12,751 nucleotides of DNA from Neisseriaceae bacterium (GTDB lineage Bacteria > Pseudomonadota > Gammaproteobacteria > Burkholderiales > UBA11063): the NCBI GenBank assembly GCA_947499925.1, contig CANMQR010000003.1, positions 1 through 12,751 on the forward strand, given 5' to 3'. Position numbers and translations under genes: made by a program. Below the pieces are notes generated by a model, which was not told the DNA's origin, did not search any database, and saw only the letters and a list, made by a program, of their open reading frames with translations. Shown here in pieces: positions 7,958 through 12,751 of this stretch; position 1 is the stretch's first letter, and every line of letters starts with the position of its first letter.

Positions 7958-9807
7958 TGGAATGTTTAGTTATTGCTGATGGTAACAGTTATAAACTAGC
8001 TACAGTTCTTGAAAGTCATAAAAACCATTCTCAAGTAGAGCTATTCGATGATAAAATCAAGAAGAAAATCAAATCAAGCCAGATTATCTTTACAATTACT
8101 GAGGATATAAAAAAGTTTAACCACGAATTACAAGCAACTATACCACAAATAGATATCCCGCTTTTATCTGAACTAATAAATGAGAATGAAAAAAACTCTC
8201 TTGAGATACTAAGTAGTATTTATTTTGGGGATGATGCAACACTTAGTCAAAAGACAGCGTTATTGTTTCAGTTAGCTAATAGTAATATAGAGTTTCATAA
8301 TTATCAAGATGGTTCATTTAGTAAATGTTCAAATGAAGAACAACAACAACGCCTTCTTAGTTTTAATAAACAAAAACAAGCCCAAGAACAATATCAATAT
8401 TATCGCTCATTATTTGTTGATGCAATTAATAACAATACTAAACTTGATAATCTAGATATAGATGTATTTAAGACTCTCCATAAACCAGATAAACACTCAG
8501 CTATATATAAGGCACTTCATCATTTAGCAATTGAATATAAATTAACTCCACTTGAAATATTTCATAAAGTGGGCTTGGTAAATGATCTAGCAGAATTTTT
8601 TATAGCTTCATTTATCCGTGATAATTCTTTTATAATAGCTGAAGATACCAAGCAAGCAATTGATACAAAAGCTCTGAGCCAAAGATTTGATCTAAAAGTA
8701 TTTTCCATTGATGACTCAAATACCACTGAAATTGATGATGCTTTTTCTGTTGAGATAACTGATAACGGTTATATTATAGGTATCCATATAGCAGCACCTG
8801 CACTAGATACTTCTCTTAATGAAGCAGTTGCTAATAATATATCAACTATATATTATCCTAGTAATAAAATAACCATGTTACCTATGAATATCATTAATAA
8901 ATACAGCCTATGGGAACAAACATCAACGCCTGTTGTTAGTATTTTCTTTACCTTAGATAGTGAATTAAATATCTTAGAATATACTTCAAGCCTAAATATG
9001 GTTAAGATTGATGCTAATTTACGCATCGAAGAGCTTGAGAATTTATTTAATCAAGAGAATTTAGAAATTGAACATGGTTACCCCTATGAAAGCGAACTAA
9101 AATTACTGTATAAATTTGCATGTATACTCGAAGAAAAACGTGGCAAACCATCAGTAAATAATTTATTTACTGATTATAGCTTTAATTTTGTAGCTGATAA
9201 AATTGAAATCAAACCACGCATTCGCGGTAACCCTATTGATAAACTAGTAAGCGAATTAATGATACTGGCTAATTGTAGCTGGGGGCGGATGCTCACCAAC
9301 TCTTTTATACCAGCTATTTACCGCGTAAAACAGCCTAATTACCCTGTAAAGATGACATTAAGCCCTGACTCGCATACTGGTTTAAATGTTGATTATTACA
9401 CTTGGTCCACTTCACCACTACGTCGTAGTGCGGATTTTATAAATCAAAAACAGATTATCAGTATGGTCAATAAATCAAAGGATTTTTATACTGTTTCTGA
9501 CCATGCTTTATGTGAAGTAGTTGATAATTTTGATACTAAATATACAAAATATATAGATTTTCAAAACAAGATGGAACGTTATTGGTCTTTGAAGTATCTT
9601 ATTCAAGAAGAAATAAGTGAGATTGAAGGGACGTTTTTATATAAATCTACGGTTTCCTTATCGGGGGTTCCGATTCAAATTGATGTTACAAATTTCTCAA
9701 CCCCAAAACCCAAAGGTACTAAGCTACGCCTGAAGATATATAATATCAATTTATCCACAATGAATTTTGATTTTAAGATTATTAGTATTGAAGAAAACCT
9801 CAAATAA
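7957..9807 (+). CDS. RNB-domain (RNase II/R superfamily) 3'-5' exoribonuclease
   Basis: A 616-residue protein from ATG 7957; an in-frame ATG at 7942 would add five residues. ATG 7957 is preferred for its one-base overlap with the ubiB stop (TAATG) and a weak GGA at 7944-7946. The catalytic RNB domain starts near residue 250 with SIDDSNTTEIDDAFSVE. It keeps the metal-binding Asp of ID (252) and the pair DD (260-261), but has Glu (258) where E. coli RNase II has one of its four Asp, as I recall for RNB subfamilies of the DDxxTxEIDDA type. Later motifs are GIHIAAPA, RGNPIDKLVSELMILAN and STSPLRRSADFINQKQI, the RNA-end-binding arginine region. The N-terminal ~240 residues are not clearly cold-shock domains. 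The ~70-residue tail may be a reduced S1-like fold. Likely role: RNA decay or trimming; the substrate is unknown. No cofactor gene is visible. Confidence 0.9.
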   Translation: MECLVIADGNSYKLATVLESHKNHSQVELFDDKIKKKIKSSQIIFTITEDIKKFNHELQATIPQIDIPLLSELINENEKNSLEILSSIYFGDDATLSQKTALLFQLANSNIEFHNYQDGSFSKCSNEEQQQRLLSFNKQKQAQEQYQYYRSLFVDAINNNTKLDNLDIDVFKTLHKPDKHSAIYKALHHLAIEYKLTPLEIFHKVGLVNDLAEFFIASFIRDNSFIIAEDTKQAIDTKALSQRFDLKVFSIDDSNTTEIDDAFSVEITDNGYIIGIHIAAPALDTSLNEAVANNISTIYYPSNKITMLPMNIINKYSLWEQTSTPVVSIFFTLDSELNILEYTSSLNMVKIDANLRIEELENLFNQENLEIEHGYPYESELKLLYKFACILEEKRGKPSVNNLFTDYSFNFVADKIEIKPRIRGNPIDKLVSELMILANCSWGRMLTNSFIPAIYRVKQPNYPVKMTLSPDSHTGLNVDYYTWSTSPLRRSADFINQKQIISMVNKSKDFYTVSDHALCEVVDNFDTKYTKYIDFQNKMERYWSLKYLIQEEISEIEGTFLYKSTVSLSGVPIQIDVTNFSTPKPKGTKLRLKIYNINLSTMNFDFKIISIEENLK

Positions 9808-9813
9808 TTGAGG
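9798..9813 (+). terminator. Weak hairpin at the end of the RNB gene
   Basis: CCTCAA (9798-9803) pairs with TTGAGG (9808-9813) around a 4-nt loop that contains the TAA stop. Only short, interrupted T runs follow. It could be a modest terminator for the ftsE-to-RNB run; the larger palindromic element starting at 9840 may do part of this work. Confidence 0.4.
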
Positions 9814-9839
9814 CTTTGTACTTTAATTATCTAATCTAA

Positions 9840-9965
9840 AACTGCGAGCATTCGCGGTGATAACAAGGAATAGTCACAACAAAGCAACCGGAACGTACAA
9901 CTAGTACGTGAGGATTGCGGCTTGTGACGTATGACGATGTTAGCATCGATGAAGGCCGCGCAGTT
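9840..9965. repeat. 126-bp G+C-rich nested palindromic element between convergent genes
   Basis: Terminal inverted repeats AACTGCG (9840-9846) and CGCAGTT (9959-9965) bound the element. Inside is a long arm: GTCACAA (9873-9879) with TTGTGAC (9922-9928), then GCAA (9884-9887) with TTGC (9915-9918), then ACGTAC (9893-9898) with GTACGT (9904-9909) around a 5-nt loop. A third hairpin pairs CGATG (9935-9939) with CATCG (9944-9948). Near the left end an alternative small hairpin GCGA/TCGC (9844-9847, 9852-9855) competes with the outer stem, as does CGCGG (9853-9857) with CCGCG (9956-9960). Positions 9841-9960 are exactly 50% G+C (60 of 120). The element ends one base before the peroxiredoxin stop codon. 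The folded form is a branched junction. This fits a dispersed palindromic repeat (REP/MITE-like) or a structured terminator; it does not match Correia elements as I know them. Confidence 0.65.
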
Positions 9966-9966
9966 A

Positions 9967-10632
9967 CTATAGGTCTTTAGAATGACTTGCTAAGTAATCA
10001 GCAACACCATTAATACTCGGCTTCATTCCAGCTTTGCCTTTATTCCAGCCAGCAGGACATACTTCGCCATGTTCTTCAGTAAACTGAAGTGCATCAACCA
10101 TACGAATCATTTCATCAATATTACGTCCAAGAGGCAAATCATTAACTACCATATGGCGTACTATCCCCTTAGTGTCAATTAAGAAAGAACCGCGGTAAGC
10201 CATTCCACCAGGTGATTCAACACCATAAGCACGACTAATGTCATGGTTCATATCAGCAGCTAAAGTATAACCAACTTTTCCAATACCACCTTTTTCAACT
10301 GGAGTATTTTTCCAAGCATTATGAGTAAAATGTGAATCAATTGATACACCAATTACTTCAACATTTTTTGCTTTAAAATCAGCCAAACGATGATCAAACG
10401 CGATCAACTCAGAAGGACATACAAAAGTAAAATCTAATGGATAGAAGAATACAACTGCGTATTTACCCTTTGTAGCATCTTTAAAATTATAATTATCTAC
10501 AAGCTCACCGTTACCAAGAACTGCAGGAACTGTAAAATCAGGGGCAGAATACCCAATAATTACTTGATGATCATTACATCCACAACAACACCCACATTCA
10601 TCATTTGAATTACAATTTGTAACATTACTCAT
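9967..10632 (-). CDS. Typical 2-Cys peroxiredoxin (AhpC/Prx1 family) with cysteine-rich N-terminal tail
   Basis: The 221-residue product carries the peroxiredoxin core: APDFTVPA, then FYPLDFTFVCPSEL with the peroxidatic cysteine C72 and its active-site threonine T69, GVSIDSHFTHNAW, and EVCPAGW with the resolving cysteine C192. The enzyme reduces hydrogen peroxide and organic peroxides through an intersubunit disulfide that a thioredoxin- or AhpF-type partner resets; no such partner is next to it. Start choice: ATG at 10632 has AAGGAG 8 nt before it, while an in-frame ATG at 10680 gives an unsupported 16-residue extension. It has a GGIG motif (GGLG-like), but the C-terminus reads ADYLASHSKDL without the YF pair of over-oxidation-sensitive enzymes. 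Odd feature: residues 7-19 hold six cysteines, including C-G-C-C-C-G-C, absent from ordinary AhpC proteins. The tail may bind metal or be a redox tag; this is inference. Confidence 0.94.
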   Translation of the reverse strand: MSNVTNCNSNDECGCCCGCNDHQVIIGYSAPDFTVPAVLGNGELVDNYNFKDATKGKYAVVFFYPLDFTFVCPSELIAFDHRLADFKAKNVEVIGVSIDSHFTHNAWKNTPVEKGGIGKVGYTLAADMNHDISRAYGVESPGGMAYRGSFLIDTKGIVRHMVVNDLPLGRNIDEMIRMVDALQFTEEHGEVCPAGWNKGKAGMKPSINGVADYLASHSKDL

Positions 10633-10682
10633 ATATAAACTCCTTTTAAATACATATATATGCAATCTAGATTTTATCATTT

Positions 10683-10712
10683 TATATAATAGTTAATGTA
10701 GTTTTATTCCAA
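10683..10712 (-). promoter_or_regulatory. Possible promoter of the peroxiredoxin gene
   Basis: On the minus strand TTGGAA (10707-10712) and TATATA (10683-10688) are 18 bp apart, each matching four of six consensus bases. A start near 10676 would leave a leader of about 45 nt. The region is very AT-rich, so alternatives exist, and no clear OxyR site was recognised. Confidence 0.35.
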
Positions 10713-10758
10713 AATTCTTCTGCAGTCTAAACTTTTTTAAAAAAAATTATAAAAAGTG

Positions 10759-10788
10759 TTGCTATATAATTATTGCTTGTGCTATAAT
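10759..10788 (+). promoter_or_regulatory. Strong promoter for the small His/Lys-rich exported pair
   Basis: TTGCTA (10759-10764) and a perfect TATAAT (10783-10788) are 18 bp apart. The -10 is extended by TG (10780-10781). Directly upstream, 10731-10757 is almost pure A/T with a T6 and an A8 run, like an UP element. Transcription would start near 10795, giving an 87-nt leader before the first small gene. This is the best promoter in the window and suggests high expression. Confidence 0.7.
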
Positions 10789-10881
10789 GCTGTCAAAGTA
10801 GGTATTGATTTGCCTCTATTGGTAATTGAGACAATGCTTTCTGCACTAAAACTTAGTTGTACATTTTTAAGGAAACTAAAT

Positions 10882-11082
10882 ATGAAAAAACTACTAGTAG
10901 CTTTACTTTCTGCTGCTTTTGTAACTTCTGCATTTGCTGTTGAAGCTTCTGCTCCTGAAGTTAAAAAAGAAGCTGTTGCTAACAATTCTATGATGGCTAA
11001 GACTGAAGCTTCTTCTGCTAAACACAGCAAGAAACACAGTAAAAAACATCACAAATCACATAAAGCCGCTTCTGCTGCTTAA
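10882..11082 (+). CDS. Small exported Lys/His-rich protein (Asr-like composition)
   Basis: A 66-residue protein with a clean signal peptide (MKKLLVALLSAAFVTSAFA). The mature part of about 47 residues starts VEASAPEVKKEAV and ends in a basic tail, KHSKKHSKKHHKSHK followed by AASAA, with seven Lys and five His in 15 residues. The start at 10882 is supported by AAGGA nine nt upstream and by the signal peptide; a longer in-frame ATG at 10756 lies upstream of the predicted promoter and is rejected. Ala, Lys, Ser and His dominate and no fold is predicted. The composition recalls the E. coli acid-shock protein Asr, a disordered periplasmic chaperone, but homology is not shown. Other options are metal binding by the histidines or binding to acidic cell-surface polymers. 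A second His/Lys-rich exported gene follows after 28 nt. Confidence 0.85.
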   Translation: MKKLLVALLSAAFVTSAFAVEASAPEVKKEAVANNSMMAKTEASSAKHSKKHSKKHHKSHKAASAA

Positions 11083-11110
11083 TTAACTTTTTTAACATTA
11101 AGGAATAACA

Positions 11111-11287
11111 ATGAAAAAATTATTAGGTCTTCTAATTGCTGCATCTTTATTTGCTGGTTGCTCTTCTGATAACGAACCAGTTAATGGTAACCCAACTTTA
11201 GTTGTAGTTAAGCATAAAAACGCTTCTGGTGCTCACAAACACCATAAGAAACATGCTAGTACTCCTGCTTCTAAAATGGGCAGCTAA
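11111..11287 (+). CDS. Tiny His/Lys-rich lipoprotein
   Basis: A 58-residue product from an ATG preceded by AAGGA at a good distance. The N-terminus MKKLLGLLIAASLFAGC is a lipoprotein signal, with FAGC as lipobox and Cys17 as the lipidated residue. After it come SSDNEPVNGNPTLVVVKHKN and a tail AHKHHKKHAS with clustered histidines and lysines, ending TPASKMGS. Ser at +2 and +3 favours outer-membrane sorting if Lol rules apply. The mature chain is only 42 residues. It lies 28 nt after the other small exported gene and before a strong terminator, so the two form a two-gene unit sharing a basic, histidine-rich tail. I do not recognise the family. Acid-stress protection, metal binding or envelope stabilisation are all possible. 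Confidence 0.8.
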   Translation: MKKLLGLLIAASLFAGCSSDNEPVNGNPTLVVVKHKNASGAHKHHKKHASTPASKMGS

Positions 11288-11308
11288 TACTAAGAAATTA
11301 GTTTCAAG

Positions 11309-11335
11309 CCGAAAGTTAAAACTTTCGGTTTTTTT
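11309..11335 (+). terminator. Rho-independent terminator after the small exported pair
   Basis: CCGAAAGT (11309-11316) pairs perfectly with ACTTTCGG (11321-11328) around a TAAA loop, followed at once by seven T (11329-11335). It is the best-formed single-direction terminator in the window, 21 nt after the lipoprotein stop and 18 nt before greA. Confidence 0.92.
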
Positions 11336-11353
11336 ATTTTAAAGCCACAAAAA

Positions 11354-11827
11354 ATGCAAACTTATCCAATGACTATAAACGGCGCTAAACTACTTGATGA
11401 AGAGCTAGTACGCCTAAAATCTATTGAAAGACCAGCAGTTATCAAAGCAATTGCTGAGGCTAGAAGCCATGGAGATCTTTCTGAAAATGCTGAATACGAT
11501 GCTGCTAAAGAAAAACAAGCATTTGTTGAAGGAAGAATAGCAGATATTGAAGCACGCCTTAGTCGTGCAAATATAATTGATCCAAGCAAAATTGCCAATG
11601 ATGGCAGAATAATCTTTGGTGCGACTGTAGAATTACTCGATTTAGAAACCGAGAATGAAGTTCGTTACCAAATCGTAGGGGATGATGAAGCTGATTTGAA
11701 GTTTTCCAAAATTTCCGTAAACTCACCAGTTGCAAGAAGCCTGATAGGCAAAGAAATTGGTAGCGTTGTAGAGGTTAAAACTCCAAACGGAACCAAAGAA
11801 TATGAAATAATAAATTTCTCTTTCTAA
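11354..11827 (+). CDS. greA: Transcription elongation factor GreA
   Basis: A 157-residue protein matching E. coli GreA (158) along its length. The N-terminal coiled coil (about 1-75) ends in the tip loop [16 protein letters not shown] with the two acidic residues D41 and E44 that reach through the RNA polymerase secondary channel. The C-terminal FKBP-like domain shows [42 protein letters not shown] and [14 protein letters not shown]. GreA stimulates RNA cleavage by backtracked polymerase, rescuing paused complexes. The ATG at 11354 has little ribosome-site signal. The upstream terminator leaves only 18 nt before the start, too little for an ordinary promoter, so greA probably depends on read-through of that terminator or on an unseen promoter overlapping it. 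Confidence 0.97.
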   Translation: MQTYPMTINGAKLLDEELVRLKSIERPAVIKAIAEARSHGDLSENAEYDAAKEKQAFVEGRIADIEARLSRANIIDPSKIANDGRIIFGATVELLDLETENEVRYQIVGDDEADLKFSKISVNSPVARSLIGKEIGSVVEVKTPNGTKEYEIINFSF

Positions 11828-11836
11828 ATTAAATTA

Positions 11837-11845
11837 TGGTAGAAT
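11837..11845 (+). promoter_or_regulatory. Extended -10 promoter for the small outer-membrane protein
   Basis: TGGTAGAAT is an extended -10 (TG, one base, TAGAAT, five of six). No good -35 is present at 16-18 bp, which would fall in the end of greA. Transcription would start near 11852, about 33 nt before the start codon. Confidence 0.55.
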
Positions 11846-11884
11846 ACTTAACTGATTATTTTTTAATATAACAAAGGAGCTTTT

Positions 11885-12409
11885 ATGAAAAAATTACTTG
11901 GAATGCTTTTATTGGCCTCAAGCTTTGCAGCTGTTGCTGATGGTAATAACTTATACGTTGGCGTAGGTGCTGGTGCTGGTTGGAATGATATCCAAAGTCC
12001 AGATGCAGCTTTTCGTCTAGACGGTGGTTACAACTTTAGTGACACCTTGGCTCTTGAAGCAGGTACTACAGGATTAACTCAATCAGGTGGTGTGCCAAAT
12101 CAAAGTATGCAATATTATGATTTCTCTGTTAAAGGAACATTACCTTTAGGCGACGCATTTGGAGTATTCGCTCAAGTCGGTGGTGCTTATGGAACACCTG
12201 GTGCTACTGATTATTCGGGCTGCGCTAACACCTCTTCTTGCACATCAGGAAGTAACCAAGCTGGATGGAATGCTCTAACAGCAGTTGGGGTTCAACTTAA
12301 CATTAGTCGTCAGTTCTCTCTAAACCTTACTGATTACTACTACTATGGTGCTAATACCCCTCAAGGGAATTCAAATGTTCTCTTAGGTGGTGCTAAATTT
12401 AATTTCTAA
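11885..12409 (+). CDS. Small outer-membrane beta-barrel protein (OmpA-like/OmpW-like size)
   Basis: The 174-residue product has a signal peptide (MKKLLGMLLLASSFAAVA), then a barrel-like chain starting NNLYVGVGAGAGW with alternating hydrophobic and polar residues and ending in phenylalanine (LLGGAKFNF). The length fits an eight-stranded barrel of the OMP_b-brl/OmpA-like transmembrane type. Typical strand phrases are FRLDGGYNFSDTLALEAGTT, YDFSVKGTLPLGDAFGVFAQ and FSLNLTDYYYYGA. Two cysteines close together (CANTSSC) in a likely surface loop could form a disulfide. There is no peptidoglycan-binding OmpA C-terminal domain. AAAGGAG lies at ideal distance before the ATG, and it has its own promoter and terminator, so it is a single-gene unit, probably well expressed. 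The specific role (adhesion, stability, small channel) is not evident. Confidence 0.88.
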   Translation: MKKLLGMLLLASSFAAVADGNNLYVGVGAGAGWNDIQSPDAAFRLDGGYNFSDTLALEAGTTGLTQSGGVPNQSMQYYDFSVKGTLPLGDAFGVFAQVGGAYGTPGATDYSGCANTSSCTSGSNQAGWNALTAVGVQLNISRQFSLNLTDYYYYGANTPQGNSNVLLGGAKFNF

Positions 12410-12429
12410 TTAGAAGTTTAATTTATATT

Positions 12430-12465
12430 AAAACAAACCCCCAGCTAGTGCTGGGGGTTTGTTTT
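12430..12465. terminator. Bidirectional terminator between the barrel gene and udk
   Basis: A perfect 16-bp stem (12430-12445 with 12450-12465) around the loop TAGT, with a G+C core CCCCCAGC and A-rich/T-rich outer ends that provide T runs on both strands. It lies 20 nt after the barrel stop codon and 2 nt after the uridine kinase stop, serving both convergent genes. Confidence 0.95.
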
Positions 12466-12467
12466 AA

Positions 12468-12751
12468 CTACTCCTCGGTAAAATAATTACCATCAATCAA
12501 TTGCTCATGATTCAGAACCGCTCTTATTCTAGCAACAATCATTTCTAATGCTGCTTTATTCGCCCCATGAGGGATTATTATGTGTGAATAACGCTTGGTT
12601 GGCTCAACAAATTGGTTATGCATCGGACGAACATACTCCGAATACTGTTTAATCACACTCTCAGCTGTACGTCCCCGCTCACTAATATCACGCTGCAAAC
12701 GTCTAATGAAGCGAATATCAGGAGCAGTATCAACATAAATCTTCAGTGCCA
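12468..12751 (-). CDS. udk: Uridine kinase, C-terminal part (5' end outside window)
   Basis: The frame is open from the right edge to a TAG at 12468-12470, giving 93 residues of C-terminus. It reads [20 protein letters not shown], then [15 protein letters not shown] and [20 protein letters not shown], which are highly characteristic of bacterial uridine kinase: the lid region with ERGRT and the [18 protein letters not shown] stretch. Udk phosphorylates uridine and cytidine with GTP or ATP in pyrimidine salvage. The P-loop and nucleoside-binding part would lie beyond the edge, so activity cannot be judged. A TTG at 12698 could be mistaken for a start, but the conserved sequence continues upstream of it to the edge. 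Transcription ends at the shared hairpin immediately downstream. Confidence 0.93.
   Translation of the reverse strand, partial: ALKIYVDTAPDIRFIRRLQRDISERGRTAESVIKQYSEYVRPMHNQFVEPTKRYSHIIIPHGANKAALEMIVARIRAVLNHEQLIDGNYFTEE

Noticed and set aside
9840..9965. Integron attC-like site
   Set aside because: The outer ends contain AAC and GTT, but the core-site RYYYAAC/GTTRRRY layout is not met, no gene cassettes or integrase are present, and the structure is more branched than attC.
10633..10680. 16-residue N-terminal extension of the peroxiredoxin
   Set aside because: No ribosome site before 10680, whereas AAGGAG sits ideally before 10632.
10756..10881. Longer start (42 extra codons) for the small Lys/His-rich protein
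   Set aside because: The extension covers the predicted -35/-10 region and would bury the signal peptide inside the protein; the AAGGA site and signal peptide place the start at 10882.
10795..10881. Riboswitch or structured leader ahead of the small exported pair
   Set aside because: The 87-nt leader shows no long stable stem or recognisable riboswitch core.
12468..12698. Complete 76-residue minus-strand gene starting at TTG 12698
   Set aside because: Conserved uridine kinase sequence continues in frame to the window edge, so this is the end of a larger gene.

Overview
The window looks like chromosome of an AT-rich beta-proteobacterium, plausibly of the Neisseriales. The large porin opens with a signal peptide and first strand very like neisserial porins (MRKQLIALVLA..., then DVNLYGRVAAGVE). 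The ubiE-ubiJ-ubiB cluster, FtsEX, QueA and GreA all read as proteobacterial housekeeping genes. The genus cannot be settled from sequence alone. No phage, insertion sequence, CRISPR array, tRNA or rRNA is visible, and no gene looks broken.

Left part, minus strand (1-2195): a CorB/CNNM-type membrane protein with a CBS domain runs off the left edge. Upstream of it lies a 441-residue general porin, with a perfect hairpin between the two. A divergent control region (2196-2388) holds an ATAATGATAATC-type palindrome on the porin side and an extended -10 promoter facing right.

Centre, plus strand (2389-9807): a tightly packed run ftsE, ftsX, queA, ubiE, ubiJ, then (after a 121-bp gap holding a palindromic element) ubiB and an RNB-domain exoribonuclease. 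Most junctions overlap or abut (TAA directly followed by ATG, an 8-nt overlap, GTGA, TAATG), so translational coupling is likely. The run joins cell-wall hydrolase control (FtsEX), tRNA queuosine synthesis (QueA), ubiquinone synthesis (UbiE, UbiJ, UbiB) and RNA turnover.

Between convergent genes (9840-9965): a 126-bp, 50% G+C element of nested inverted repeats that ends one base before the stop codon of the next gene.

Right part (9967-12751): a 2-Cys peroxiredoxin with an unusual cysteine-rich N-terminal tail is divergent from two tiny exported His/Lys-rich proteins. One is a 66-residue secreted peptide. The other is a 58-residue lipoprotein. They share a strong promoter and end at a textbook terminator. 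Next come greA, an OmpA-like small outer-membrane barrel, a 16-bp bidirectional terminator, and the C-terminal end of uridine kinase on the minus strand.

The least ordinary material is the small His/Lys-rich exported pair, the Cys-tailed peroxiredoxin beside it, the two G+C-richer palindromic elements, and two genes whose starts lie only about 20 nt beyond a terminator hairpin.
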